Under the pieces are notes generated by a model. The model was not told the DNA's origin. It made no database searches and saw only the letters and a list, made by a program, of their open reading frames with translations. From Aporrectodea caliginosa (taxonomy: Eukaryota; Annelida; Clitellata; Crassiclitellata; Lumbricidae), in contig JACEVL010000289.1 of the NCBI GenBank assembly GCA_020284085.1, positions 779,501 to 843,500 on the forward strand: 64,000 nucleotides of DNA. The letters run 5' to 3'. Shown here piece by piece: positions 30,101 to 45,100 of this stretch. The translations under genes and the position numbers were made by a program. Each line of letters begins with the position of its first letter. Position 1 is the stretch's first letter.

Positions 30101-33100
30101 GGAGGAAGTGTCTTAGGGAAAAAAATTACAGTCTCATATCCGGGACAGGAAGATACCAACAATGCGAGTGTTGGCAAAAAGTTGAACAAGCTGAAGAACT
30201 CTGCAAATACTCCAGAGTTTTTTCTTGTCACTTATAGTGATGCCAATACTGGAAAGAAAGGCTTGTTGTCTTCCACAAATTCCATCCGTTCTTCTGAAAT
30301 GGATCAATTGATTGGTCGTAACAGGTTGGCTGAAGACTCAAGGAGAGAAATTGAGCAGGTATTGGACAATGGGGTTCCAGTTGGGGATGTTCCTGGAAAG
30401 AAACTGGCTGTCAAATTGAAGGGTCACTCACAGTCAGCCGAGGTCTTGTCTGGTGACATTGTGATTGAAGAGGAACAGGAGGGCTGTGCTGGGAGTGATG
30501 AGGTGTCATTGGATGTTGGTTGTGCCGTTGTGATGAGCGATGAAACATCTGCAAGAATTGTTACTGATGTTGCTTCTGAAGTTTTATCAAGTACTGGAAC
30601 AAGCAAACAGGAGGGTGATGTAACTGTTGAAGTGAATAAAACCGAAGGACGATCAAAGAGAAGGAGGAAGCACAGCTCCAAGAGCGTATCAGAAGAGAAA
30701 AGTGCCAATAAGAGTCTAGAAAATGGTAAGTTGTGTAGAAACGTCGAATAGTAAATATCTAACTGGCCTTGCAAAGCAAAATATTAACGTAAAATCAGTT
30801 GCCATGTTGAAGAACTTCAACTGCAGCTGAGTTGTCTTAGAGACTGCTGTGAAATGCTGGGGGTGCAAGATATCTAGCCTACGAAGATCATACATGTAGT
30901 TTGTTGCATTATGATAAGTAGAGGCACAAGGGGTAGAAGAAACAAACAAAAAACATCAAACAACAGAGCGTTGAACAATGAGTTTTGAAATTTATTTAAA
31001 AAAATGCAACCTAAAGTTTATTTCAACAGCATTTCACCATGTAAGAGTGTATCTAAGAAAATTTTGTATAAATGTTTTATCTTAATATACAGTCATTGGT
31101 GTTGTGACTCGACATAACTTGAGAGCCAAAATTTGGCTAATGAATTTAAAGAGTGTCGTCACTGCTGTTGAAGAATTCGGAGTTACAAATTGAATAATGA
31201 TGCATCTAATGCATTTATAAAAAGAAATTGCAATTTTTGTTACTGCTCTTGGCACGTGTACCGTGGCCAATATGGCTGCATATTTCTTGAGCCTGTCATT
31301 TTCAAGGACAACTCTCAATTTATTCCCAGATCATTATATAAAAATATTTACTAGTTTATTCTAAAATGTTCTAATGAACTTTAATTATTCTTTATCACTC
31401 ATGTTAGCATTTCTGCGTTTTTGTCAGATTGTTTTCTCAATTAAACGAATATATATATATATATATATTTTCAATTAGTTGGTCACAGGCAGATTTTTCA
31501 TGGATAATTTTTGTTTGTTCAGACTTTTAATGTGACCTAGTATGCGTTCACGAAGTTATTTCTCTCTGCCACCATTTTTTCTGAGTGACTTGCATGGTGT
31601 TCGGGTGTTTTTGTCAAAGTTTCCCGTCTAAACATGGACTTGCACAGCCAAAGGGTGCCAGATTATTAGTGTCAAACTCCATTTGGAAAGGCCAGGAGCA
31701 GGGCCATAGCAAGCTCTAATAGCGCCCTGTGCCAAGCATAAATCTAGCGCCTGCCCCCAAAGATCAACTGAACCAATAATGACCAAATTTATTATCTAGA
31801 ATATAATACAAAACTTTGTCTTTTAAAAGAAACGAATTGTCTGTGTTTCTATTGCTACTTAATTTCATTACATTTATTTCATTTGTGACGGACATTTCAT
31901 ATTTCAAGATAAAGTTATTAGTTAAATAAATTAAATAATTCCGTCTCAAAATTTGTGCTCCTCATGAGTTGTGCCGTGTTCCATGGACGTGCTGAAACAC
32001 CCTCGCAATGGGCCTGGCCAGGACTGTCCACAGACTGGTGCTAGCTGTTCTACTGCATCGACACTTCAAACAAATGCCTCCGTCTATTGTCTTCTGTAGA
32101 CCTGGCCATGGCAGAGGGATGCGCATCTTCTACCATCTGTGAGGGGCTGCCTGGTTTGTGCTGCAAGTCATTTCACCTGCTGTTGCTTCTCTTGTTCAAA
32201 GCTATGTAGTTCAGGAACTCTGATCATTGTATCTACTATCAGCTCTGGATGGGAATCTTTTGGTTGGATTCTGCAGGAGCTCACCAGTGGTGACTCTTTT
32301 AGTTATCTTGGCACTTTTTACGTATTGACTTTCTTTTTGTTCTTCATGACGTTAGCATCATTTAGATCAGAGTAGACCATGCTTTTGTGAGGTACTTGAA
32401 AGGTGCATCTTTATAGCAAGTGTTCACGTACGTACATACATACATGCATAGTTGCAGACAAAGATATGACACATAGACTGTAAATTGCAGTACTTATAAA
32501 TTGAACCTCGTACCAATTACACTTGGGTTTTGTAACATTATGCGTCACTATAGAAGACTTCCAATTGGTGTAGATGTTGCCAATTTGAATTAATTTGAAC
32601 CCCTATTTAGTGTGGGCACAGGGCCAGCACATTGAAGAGCTGCTATGAAAATCGTTTATTCTTCTAATTTCTAAATTTAATTGGGACAGTGTCCAGTGTC
32701 TGGTTCCTGAATTTATCACTATTGTTATGAAGTAGCTGTTTGCATAGATTGCTGATGCAACCTGGCCTGTTGTCTCTGCATCTAGTGTTGGGATTCCCAC
32801 ATCTCTTGTGAAACTAAAAAATTTATTATCAACCCACAAAACTTGCACGGAAAGGTTATTGCTAACTTGCTGCTGTTGTGTGTCATGTCACATCGCCTTG
32901 GCATCGCTTTGCGACGGTTGGCTACATGAATAGACCCTCACTGCCCAGTGTTGTCTATCGTGTGCTGCGTTCGTTAAGCTAACATCCATAAGTCCGGTCC
33001 CATTAAGGACGTTGTCGATCCATGGTATTCTCGGCCTCCCTCGTCCTCGGACCCTCTACGAGACCCGTCATCAGGCTGCTCTCGATGTTGTCATGCGGCT

Positions 33101-36100
33101 GTCTCATGATTCGACCAAAATATCAGTTTTCGAGGTTTGGTGTGGGCCAATAGTTCCTTTCTGGCCCCCCTGATGTGTACACCCATTCGTTGGATGTGGA
33201 ATTCTCAGCAGCTTTCTGATACACTTGTTCTCACTTCTCAAATGCTTGAATATGCCTTTCTTCCTCCTTCAGCGTCCAAGCTTTGCATCCATATCTCACA
33301 ACTGGTCATACCAGTGCCTTCATCAACCGCAATTTGGTATTGTTACTGTTCTTCCCTATCTTCTTCCCGTGTTGTGTTCATGCTTCAGCTGAAATATCCT
33401 TTAACCTTAGGTTTATAATTCTAAGAACCATTGTTGATAGAGGTGTGTAATAAAATGAGTGGTTATTTTTACCTTGCCTTTGTGATGTTTTCTACAGATA
33501 AGATAAAGAAGCCTGCTCCTGCAAGAAACAAATGTTTCACTACACCGTTTGTTGATCTAACATCTACACCGTTTGTTGATCTAACATCTACAAAGTTGAC
33601 CAACTCGTCTGCACTTCTCACCTCAAAAAGCCAGTACGTGAAAGGAGGAGGATGTGAATTGAATGGCTTGCAGTCCATCTCGCTCTGCTCACTTCCATCA
33701 GCCTCTGATAACAAGCTCAGTGCCAACAGTCGACTTCACATCTGGAGCAAAGACGAAGCCAAGTTCCATCTGTTCCCAAACCAACATAGTCATCAAGAAT
33801 TTGAAGCTGTACAACGATGCCAGTCTCGCACGTTTGAAAACTATGGAGCACCGTCTGATCAACTGTACACAACCTATGCCGGCCTATGCAGATCTTACGA
33901 AGGTGACGCGGTCGTTCTACACAAAGGCAACAACATTAAACATGCTAATTTTGTGATGACATCCACCCCTTGGAAGAACAGCCCACCTGATCAGTCAATG
34001 CTTGAAGGCTTGAGTCGGTCAGCAGGATTTCGAAGAACCCCAGGAGCAAGACGCCCTATCGGATTAGGAAAGGATGGCAAAGAATTAAACTGTTCCGCTC
34101 TCTGCCCAAAGCCTCTGTTCTCCTCAACCATTGATGTGGGTACAAGCAACATTTCGTTAACAGATGGCCATCATCCACTTTCGAAATGTGTGGATCTTTC
34201 GGGATGCGAGTACCTTCCACCAGAGGAGAAACTTGTCTGTGGTGTGCCAGCGACTGCGACTGGAGTCGAACTAGTCATTTCAAATCTAGACTACAACATC
34301 AGCACACATGAATGGAAGAAAATCCTAATGGCAGAGTTCCAGCAACACATCCAGGTACTGAAAGTGAATGTCCAAATGTTGCAGGACAACACGAGTGTGG
34401 GTGTCATCCGAGTGCCATGCCTAGAGGATGCGCGCTATGCCATCTCACTATTCCACCGCAAGAAGATTGGCTACAAGCGCATCCATGTCGCGCTTATTAA
34501 CAACGAGTCGACATCGTCTGTTGCCAGCATCAGAGCCGAGGTCGCTGGTCTGCTTCATGAAGTTGCGGGCAATCAACTTCCGTTGTTCAAGTTCATTGAA
34601 CTCTTTGAGAAGAGGTTTCACCGTGGCATCAGTGTCTCAGAACTCTACCACATGAAGGACACCGTGGAAATTACGGAGATGGATGGAGCTGGAAGAATGG
34701 TCATCCTTCTTTCTTCTCCCAGTGACTCGATGTCATCGTGTTCGAACGATGCACAGAAGCAGCTCGAGTCTCCTGTTTGTCGTATTCACTGGTGCAAGGA
34801 TGGGCCAAGCTTTGTAGATGCAATGGACATGTGCAGCCTTCCGCATGTCATTATTCAGCTTCGTATGTTCTCCGCACAGGTGCATAAGTTGCTGCAGTCA
34901 CACGATGGTAGCCTCCCACTTGTCAGGTATTAATTAATTTGCTTGTTTCTTGGAAAATTCTATAATTTCTCACAGGTAAGGTAAGGGTAGTTGTTGCTTA
35001 GTTGTTTGTTATGCGTCTCTTTCAGCAATTTAGTTCTGAGTTTTACTGCTGGGGTTGAAATTCAAGAACAGTGTTTCACCAACTAGACTTCTTACTTGGC
35101 TTGAGATCAAATATCACGTGATGCATGGTAGCAGAGGTGGGTAGATTAACAATCTGCCACTCTGCCAATAAGTTGCAGTCATTGTAACTGAACTTTTATA
35201 TAGTGCCACTAAAAGTGAAGAAGTCGGAGATACTCTCTGTGCTAGCCTATTTGATGTTAAATGTCATTAAGAACTACTGTTTTGTCCAGACTACGAGTTG
35301 TTCTTTTGTTAAGGCGATGTGTTGCAAAAGTGGTAACATTTTTGTAAAATGAATACATAGGATATGACACACCCATACACAGATGGTCAGATGCTTATAA
35401 GCATGTGTGCTGACAGCGACCTTAAACATATGGCCATTGTTAGCAAATATTTTATTAAAAAATAACCTTTTGTTGAAATTAAATTTTATGCACTTTTTAA
35501 ATGAAATTTTTCAACATTTGGTGTTGTGGTTTTATGGTAGTTTCAGCAATTTTGAAGTGAAAGTTAACAAATTTGCTATTTGTTATAATTTTGCGTGTTC
35601 TATGCCTAGCGTAGCTGAAGGGATCCAACTATAATATATTGATTAGCATATAATAAACAGGTTAATCAGTTCAGCACCTTTATGTAAGTCGCTACCCTCA
35701 TCTATCATGTCAAGCACTGCTGCTGGTTGTCCAGAAAATATGGTAGACTAGTCATGACTGTAAACTGTATGTCTTTGACCCATAATGAAACTTAGTCTAG
35801 AGAATCCGGTTTTCAAGATTTTGCCATTACCCATGTATTCATGTACAATGAGGCAACTCCACAGCAGCACTAAGTAAACATGAAATCTTGAATTAAACAA
35901 TTGTTTGAAATGCAGATGCCCAATGAAGATCTAGAAATTGCACCACAAATAGAACTTTGCAAAGACATTTATTTATTCATTTAGAGCATTAATTTAGCAA
36001 ATTGTTCAATTTTCTTAGTTTCCCGAGTTGCTATGCTGCGGAGTTTGGAGAGGTGGAAACAGTTTCGGAGGGTGGTGTTCCACTAGAGCATCTGATAACT

Positions 36101-39100
36101 TGTGTGCAAGGTGTTCAGCTGAGCCTCTCGGAAGGAGGAATAAAGAATGTTCGTTGGGCAGAAAACAGACCTGCTTCACCTTACAATGGTATGTGTATTC
36201 AGCAGGTATTCACGGCAAGGCATAGTGAATATCGTTTGACTTGGAGAAGAATTTACTACTTTGGTTTGTGTTTTTATATGAAATTTAGCTTGTTGTTCAT
36301 GTGGTGTTTTTTATGCACTAAAGGTGGTGCAATGGAATTAAAATTACGAAAATGTAGTAGTGTTGCAATGTTTGCAATTTGGTGTCTGTATTGCTGATCA
36401 ATGCATTATATTAGAAGCATTATATTAATTTTTAATAAAGAAGAGTGCTCTAATAAATACCGTATTTTGAAGACCAGCAGTTGCCATGCAAGGTAGAACT
36501 TCTATTGCTTTGCGAGCTTTCAGAGTATTGATTTCTAATAATTTTCTAGGATGTTTTGCCAGGTAATGTATTAGTAACTTTTAAGACAGGACTTGTTAAA
36601 GTCACGCCATTTGATTTGACTGAAATAGTCTGACATGGTAGTCAATTTGTTTAGCACTTCACTTGCTTCATAACATAGTGCACAGGTTCAACTCGCCCCA
36701 AATGATGAGCCATGTGTAAGGACCTTGCATACAGTTCTTTAGTGCTTCTGATTTAATCCTAGTCTTAAAATGAGGACACTGATACAGGCATAATAATAAT
36801 AAAGACAATTCATTGGTGATGTAGTTGCTTTGGTTTACAGTTGCAGATGGCCAATGGTCAAACTGTGGTAGCCCTCTGATTGGTCAGCAGATGTCCCAGT
36901 TTAGTCATGAAGTTATTGACCTACTTAAGAACAGTCCACAGTGTCGAATGCCATTCAGCAAATTCATACCATCATACCATCATCACTTTGGCCGTCAGTG
37001 TCGTGTTGCAGACTATGGATACACTAAGCTACTGGAACTGTTTGAGGCTATCCCACACGTTGCACAGGTCTGTCTTATTCAGAGACTTCTTATTTGATAT
37101 GTTTAAATGTTTTCCGGTTTCTGGATTAGGCAGGTAAGATGATCAGTTTGTCTTTTCATGCCTCTTTACATAATTAGAGGAGTAATCTAACAACCTTTGG
37201 GTTCATATATACCTCCAGAATGACTTTACAGTTTCACATTACCTTGCCATAGGTTGCTTTATAAAATGTAGTCTTTGGCTTTGCTCTGATTTGCCATACC
37301 TTATTACATACCTTCTAGGTTCTTTCTTTGCCTTGCCTTGATATTCATTAACCTTATGAAATGCATTCTAGGTCAGTCTTACCTTACCTTACCTTTAGCT
37401 GACTCTGTGAATCATTAAAGTAATTATGAAAATATTTAATTGGTGTTCATTAGGTGATTGGGAGTGGTAGTCGACGATACATAACCCTGACTCACAAAGC
37501 ACAGGTGAAAAGATTCATGGTTGACATTATGCGTGTTCTCAAGTCTCAAGCCAGCAAACAGATAACTGCTTTGGATCTCCCAATTGTTTACAGTAAGATT
37601 TCATTCATGTTTGAACTCGAGATGACTTCTGCAAAATCCAGTCCTTTACTCTTAAGATATGATTCCAATCGTAGTACCACTGCATGAAGTAACAATTTCA
37701 GTCCTAATTCTGCTTTTAAAAGTTAAAACCTGGTCATATTTCCATAATTATTTTCCTAGGAGTTGTGGTTTTTCAGTGTACTTCTAGGGATGCATCTTGT
37801 TGCATGTATGAACCTTAAAATTTTTGAGAATCCCAGTATATAATCAACAGAAATTTAGCATGTAGCAATGTATCAACAATTATTATAGATGATTATTAGT
37901 GTTCCAAATGTGAGAGTCATGACTTCAGCGATGGTGCGTCTAATTTAATTCCAAAATAGTGGAATGTGTGCACTAAGTTAGGCCTCAATAGCAGAATGTC
38001 TGGTGTTCAATCTAAAGTAGAGCAAATCTTTATTTATTGATTTTACCAAAAATTAGCCATTTTTGCATAACTGCATCTTTAAGAAAGATGTGACTTTTTG
38101 TTCAGAAAATGTGGTACTTTGAAAAGCAGAAAACAATCTTTGTTCACTTGTCTTAAAAGTAAAACTCAAGTTTCTGGAAGTCCAGATAGTCGTACTTTAG
38201 TGCATAGAGTTGCCGTATTCAGACTACCTGGCAAACCTAATGCTGATTGACTGAAGCTAAAATGTTTGTCAAGAGTGTCTGGTACTTGGTTGATATTCCT
38301 GCACAAGGTGGCAATGGTGACCAGTTGATTGGTGCAATGCATGTATACCTGAATACTCTAGTAGTTGAATACTTGTCAATATTTTGCTTTTATGTGCTCG
38401 TGAACTGTAGGTAAAGTGATTGGAAGAGTTTTCGACATTAACGAATATGGTGTTTGCTTTCTTGAGGACATGCTCAGTGAACTGCCTGATTCAACCTTCA
38501 CAGTACGTATGCATTGAAGCTGCTATCACATACTTTTGCAGCATTTAGTTTACTTGTGTTGGATGCTGTTTCTGTGGAATGACTCCATTTTAGTTGATGT
38601 TCTAAACACTGAAAAGGTCACTGAAAATTGACAATTGAACTGATTCACTTGGCTAGGAATAGTATTTGGGCATTCTGACATGCTTACATTTTGTTAGTCT
38701 TTAAATATAACCATTGCTACATTGAAAGTCCCTTTTTGTTTTTTCATTTTTTACATGTAATTGTTTTCAGTGTGATCATAGTTTGCTTTCCATTGTATTT
38801 GTGTGGTTTTTTGTTGTGTTTTCTAGGCAACTGGTTCTGGCTCCGAACTGACAATTGCCATGCCTAAAAGAGGTAACAACATTAAAATTATCTGGCATAT
38901 GGTTCTTGCAGGGCAGCCTTGGTAGTAATGTACATGAAATTTAGCCATTCTTTGAGCATCAGAGCATTTGTGAATGCCGTCTGTGTTGACCAGGACAGAG
39001 CAAGATCCAAGAGTTGTAGTGTTTCAATTGGATTGAAGGGAAGCATCATAGGAAGTTGAAGTGGGGAGCTGTGTGAGGCCCATTACACGAAGCAGTTAAC

Positions 39101-42100
39101 TTAAAGACGTTTCTGCCAACTGGTTGATCTCTCCTCTTGTATATGCACATATAATACATTTAACGCCACTTCAAGAGAGACTCGTCAGAGACGCTCCCGA
39201 CCTAATACACTAAACACAGTCGGATGTTAACACATACTTCATATATAGGCCTATGGCCTTGTATGCTCCTGTGGACCTAGAATGGAGCCCCATTTCCATA
39301 CTTGGAGTTTCTATAGAGGCATTTGTGTTACTTTTACCTTTTATCTCATCTGTGTGAAGCTTACATTTGTTATCTCTCTATTCTATACTAGATGTTTGCC
39401 CATTCTAAGATTGGAAAAATTCCTTCAATGAGGATTTCATATACTGTCGAACAAAAGAAAGCGCTTAGATGGCGATCGAAAATCGATAAATTAATTAAAA
39501 ATCTTGTGATTGGTGAGAGGATTGTGAAAAGTGCAATAAAAAGGAGTGATCCAATCCCAAGTTACAATGGAATTACTTTCATAACGCATGTTTAAAGTTT
39601 TCAGCTTCAGTAACATAAAACTAGTTACAAAAGGGCAATAAATAACTGAAGAAAAAGGTGTAGACGTTGTAACCTGGCTTCGAGGTTACTGCCCATTCTG
39701 AGACTGTTGAAAAAGAACTTGAACATTTATACATATAATGTGGCTGGTACTCGGACAGCTGTGCCTCATTCATGTCTGTTGTGTCAAATTTATTGTCACC
39801 TATAGGGAATGTGGCTGGAACTTGTCCAGCGTCGCCGGATTTTCATCCATGGTGTACGATTTTCTTGTTGACCCCCTAGCAAAGGGTCATTAAAAGTTTA
39901 GCATAAAAAATTTGCCTTCATGAATGAGTGACTTCATGACGGCATGTTTATTATATAGATGTCTAAATATGAACATTTAACCCCTGTGCTTAAGCTGTGC
40001 GTTGGTTTTCTTTTTTCTAAATTAAAGGTAATAGTTTATAAAACATTGAATGCTAGCCAAGCACAATATTTAAATCATTATTCAACGAGGTCATCTGATT
40101 ATCATTCTCTGGGCATACCTAGGACTAGAACTGTTCTTGGTGATTGAGCTTTTCTGGTTGCAGGACGTAGATTTTGTAACTCTTTCCCTGTCTTCAGCAA
40201 AGTCACTTATAAATGTCATTCTTTCTCAACTTAAGACTTGCCTTTTCCAAATCAATTATCCACCATAGTCTACCTTTCTTGTCTTAGTGGACTGATCTGC
40301 TGGATATTGACCGGATTATGGCTTGGTTTTGGTGCATCATCAGTTGATGCCTTATGCATTAGACACCGGCATAATAGAAGTTCCAAACTAGTAAGTGGTG
40401 TCGCCTTGTTTATAGTGTGATGTCATTCTGTACTGAGCCACCTAATCTGTGTGTAACCTGAAATTCATGGCCCTGGATTACTTGATTCTGTGGCAGCCAC
40501 ACATTCTGAAATCCTACTTCCATAATATCTGTGAAGACCTGTATGATGGTGCTGATCGTGTGCTGTTTTATGAAACTGGTCCAAAGAAGTCCAAAGAAGT
40601 CAAAACAGAGACTGATGTGGCCAGAACTTGAACCTCAAGTCATACATTGAACCACTCTGGCAGCCATGTTGTACAGTGCATTCAGATGACTTAACCCAAA
40701 CATGTGTTACTGTATGAACTGTTTCCTTTTGGCCAGATCAAACACCAGACGAAATGGAACGGATGAAGCAGTTCGCTCTCGAGGCTATTGACCTGCTCCG
40801 TCACAGTCCGCAGTGTCGTATGGCTTTCAGCAAATTCATTCCCGCTTACCATCATCACTTTGGAAAGCAATGTCGCGTGGCCGATTATGGATTTACTAAA
40901 CTGATTGAGCTTTTTGAAGCCATACCAAAGGTCGTCAAGGTACTTGTTGATTCTAAGCTAATCTAACGATATTTGTAGAGCTATGTTGTAATGATGCATC
41001 GACTGGTAAAAATTGGTAAAAACTACAGAAATCGCTCAGAAAAATTCTTGTTGGTAGCGTTGTAGTTTTGTTTCTTGTTTTACTTGCAGTTCTTTGTGGA
41101 GTTCTGTTGTCAATTAATCTAATTTAATTTTCTTGCTTAGATCCTTGATGAGCAGGACGAGAAGGTTCTAAGTTTGACAGAGGAGGAGCTTGTGCATGTT
41201 TTGGAGGATCAAATGACAACTCTACTTCGATCTTGCCCTCAAAATCAGATCTTAGTTTCTGATTTCCATGCGACCTACACGAAGCTGTTTGGCCACACGC
41301 TTCGACTCAACGACTTTGATGTCAAGTCAATTGTCTGTCTAGTCAAAAAGATTCCTGCAGTTGCCAAGGTTTGTATTGAACGTCTTGAGAACAGTATATG
41401 CTCACCAGTGATATTTTCGTTAACGTTAAGTAAAATTAGAACTGAAAATATTGATTTCCGTTAAGTATAACTGTAACTGTAACTGAAATTATTTTAAGAA
41501 CGAAAACTGAAATAGAACGAAAATCAAGCACACTGAACGAAAATTAGAATAAAAACGGAAATTAATTTTCGAACTGAAATTAACAACATAAGTGGAAATT
41601 TTCGGTGATAGTTTTCCGATGCAATTGTGTGTACGGCTAGTAGGCGCACATACTTTCTTACTCTTGAAACTCTAGTATCTTTGGCTCAGCACGTGCTTCC
41701 ATGTGCCATTTATTATGGTCATTTTCACTTGGACCTTTCCCTGTAAGTTTATAATATTCAACGTTGTGACAAGACTGCGGTTATAGAAAATCATTTTGAA
41801 TAGTGTATCTGTCCATTTCGATCATAAGTAGGGGCCTACTTTATGCAGTTTGCTCACTGGGCTGACGTTAGAAAGACATGTATGGGATTTTTTAAATAGG
41901 TCTACAGTACTGCAAAAACAAAGTATAATGCAACGCTTTTGACCCTAAAACGGATGAGTGCAGAACTTCACTTTCTGGTGAAATCTTAAGATATTTGATT
42001 TCGCATCTACAGCGACTATAATATTTAAAAATATATTAAGAAAAAGGACAAGGCAAAAACAAGCTGACACGAAATTTTCATGCGACTGGTTCGAGTCAGT

Positions 42101-45100
42101 GGCTGTCACCACGAGAAAACAGAAGCGCGGCACAAATTGCTAGTACCGGTAGATTGAAGAGTCAGACTATCCAATAACTATGGTCAAGCATCCTTTTCAG
42201 GAAATGATCAATTGTCTAGTTAGTGCATTAATCATTACAAATTTTTGGAGGGAAAGACGGCAATTCTACGACAATATTGCCCACTTGCAGAGGATCTTTA
42301 AGCTCCGGCTTCTCAAGCTTATGTCGAAAGAATATTTTTCTGTGTGAAGACTTACTAACAGCTGGGTGAAGAATACACATGCAAAGTGCACTGGGAATAA
42401 GAGGGTTCTTTAAAATTAAAGAAATGCATCTTATTATGAAAATGCTCAAACTTGGCTTAATTTAACACTTGTTGCATAAAGAAGTATAACTGAAATTATT
42501 TTCAAACAAGAACTGAAATGAGAACTGAAATTATTTCAAAAACTGAAATTAGAAGTATAACTGAAATTTTTTTAAGAACTGTAATTGAATTAGAACTGAT
42601 ATTGAGGATGTCCGAACTGAAATAGAAGTAAAACGAAAATTATTTCCTGAAGTAAAATATCACTGATGCTCACCTACAAGTCAACCCATGTACAAGTTAT
42701 CAATCAATCAATCAATATTCGCTTATTGAAAATAATCAAGCTGACACAGCCGCAACTTAATAAAGTTGATCCCTAAATTTTGACCTTGCAAAGAGGTATA
42801 GTCTGACCTCAATATAAATTGATGTATTTTTAACAGACATCTGCTCATTAATAGTAATACTGAAGCAGCAATTTAAGTCTCCAAGGTAGGCCCTAACTAA
42901 TGGAATGTGTGCTCTAAGCTAGGCCCAAAATAGTGGAATGTGTGCTCTAAGCGAGGCCCAAAATAGTGGAATGTGTGCTCTAAGTTAGTCTCAAAATAGT
43001 GGAATGTTTGCCGTAAGTCTCAAAATAGTAGAATGTATGCCCTAAGTTAGTCCCAAAATAGTGGAATGTGTGCTCTAAGTTAGTCCCAAAATAGTGGAAT
43101 GTGTGCTCTAAGTTAGTCTCAACATAGTGGAATGTGTGCCCTAAGTTAGGCCCAAAATAGCGCAATGTGTGTAAGTTATTCCCAAAGTGGTGGAATGTGT
43201 GCTGCTTGAAGTTAGACCCAATAAAGTAGCGCAAATCTTGTAATAAAATGTAGCCTGTAGTCTTGTTATCAATAAACTTGACTACCTGATTAATTTCTGT
43301 CAAAAGTAAGTAAGGTTAAAAGCCATAAACACTACTAAACTGTAGACACTTTCTGGCACTTGCAGATAGACTGTGTAGTTCCCTCTTTTTCAATTCAGAC
43401 AGGAAGTATATACCAAGCAAAGAAGGTATTGTAGTGCTATTATTTGAATAGAAATTAAAATACCATTTCATAAATGGAGCATAAAGTTAAAACTACAGAT
43501 GTAATCTAGCTCTTTCATATCAAAGCCATCTTGATCATCAACAAGGAAGAATAAACGAGTTGTCTATTAAGATTATTTTGCATCATCTGCATTGCCATCT
43601 AAGGTATCACTGTCATGTCAGACCTCTGGATGTGTTCAAGATTTATCAGTCATGTCATCTAGTACATTTTCATAGGATAACTGGTATCACCATTTAGAAA
43701 TGATTCCTGACCCAGTCCTCACAAAAATCAGTAAGGAATTCAGGAACAGGTGCTAAAGAAGATGACCCATTGGAAAGTGCTAGCTAGGTAATGTGTTGTG
43801 TATTTACAAGGACCCTCCGTGGAAATGTCCTTTCTTTTGTTAAAGTTTACCAATTGAAGACCGTTTTATTTAGATCCCATATGCCAGACAGCTATAAATG
43901 GCCAGTAGTTTGTATAAGCATGTACAACAAAATATAAATAAGAAAACCAAGAAATAATGAAAATAAATTTCTTTAATATTCACAGCTTAGTACCAACCAC
44001 TTAATTTTAACCCCTTCCCTGGGGAATTTATATGCTTATAGCTTGCGTTTGGACATATATATATACGTCTTGCCCAGGGAAAGGGTTTTAAAAGTCGTCG
44101 GAGGTTTGTCGCTACTGCTAAAGTCAAATAGGCAGTAGTTGTGCTTTTGTGTTGAGAAGTAATGGTTCGGGGACGTTTCGTCAACGGACGATTCGTCAAC
44201 GGACTGTTCGTCACGGACTATTCGTCAAGTGGACGTTTCGTCAACGGACGATTCGTCAACGGACTGTTCGTCCAGCGGAAATAATACACTTTTCCAGTGG
44301 AATCAGAAGATATTATATAATTATATCCTAGCCGGTGGGGCTTATGTCCTCGCATGGGGGGTGGGAGATTTTTTCCACATTTTCTTGCACATATTACGCG
44401 CTCTCAATTTGAACTGGAAGTTGGATTGATGAAAATAATTCTTTCCTTAAATACATATAGAAGTTGGATTGATGAAACTAATTCTTTGCTTAAATGGAAA
44501 TTGCTCGGATTGATAAAAGAAAGTCTTTGCTGAAATAGAAGTTGGATTGATGAAACTAATTCTGTGCTTAAATAGCAAGAATTATTTTTCATCAATCCGA
44601 CTTCTAGTTTAAAAAAATTATTTTCATCAATCCAACTTCTACTTAAGGAAGAGTTATTATCATCAATCCAACTTCAATTGCATGTATTTTGCGCACCTGC
44701 CGTCACGCTTAATGGGCTAGCAATCCCTTTATTGGTCAACGAGAATTAATAATCGATTCCGTTTGACGAACAGTCCGTTGACGAATCGTCCGTTGACGAA
44801 ACGTCCACTTGACGAACAGTCCTTGACGAACAGTCCGTTGACGAATCGTCCTTTGACGAAACGTCCGCATACCGAAGTAATAGAGTGGTATGTTTAAACG
44901 AGTTGACTGATCTTTAAAGTTTAGACAGCATTTTCACAGTTCTTGTAGCATCATAAAGATGAACTTTAACAGTTACAACAAGCCAAGAGTTGAGAGCACC
45001 ACACTTATGTAAAAACGAACAGTAAATAAGAACTTTATATTTTGAAGGTAACTGCCAGCATAAATGTTGTAAAATCTAGTGCCTATTTTGTTAGTCTTCA

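Noticed and set aside
31680..32045. hAT-like CAGGGCCATAGC terminus
   Set aside because: One possible terminus only; no inverted partner or 8-bp duplication was found.
39392..39595. 67-residue frame rich in Lys/Arg
   Set aside because: No domain resemblance, lies in MARF1 intron 12, and lacks splice sites in phase with the gene.
42888..43215. CRISPR array
   Set aside because: Continuous tandem repeat without spacers in a eukaryotic intron.
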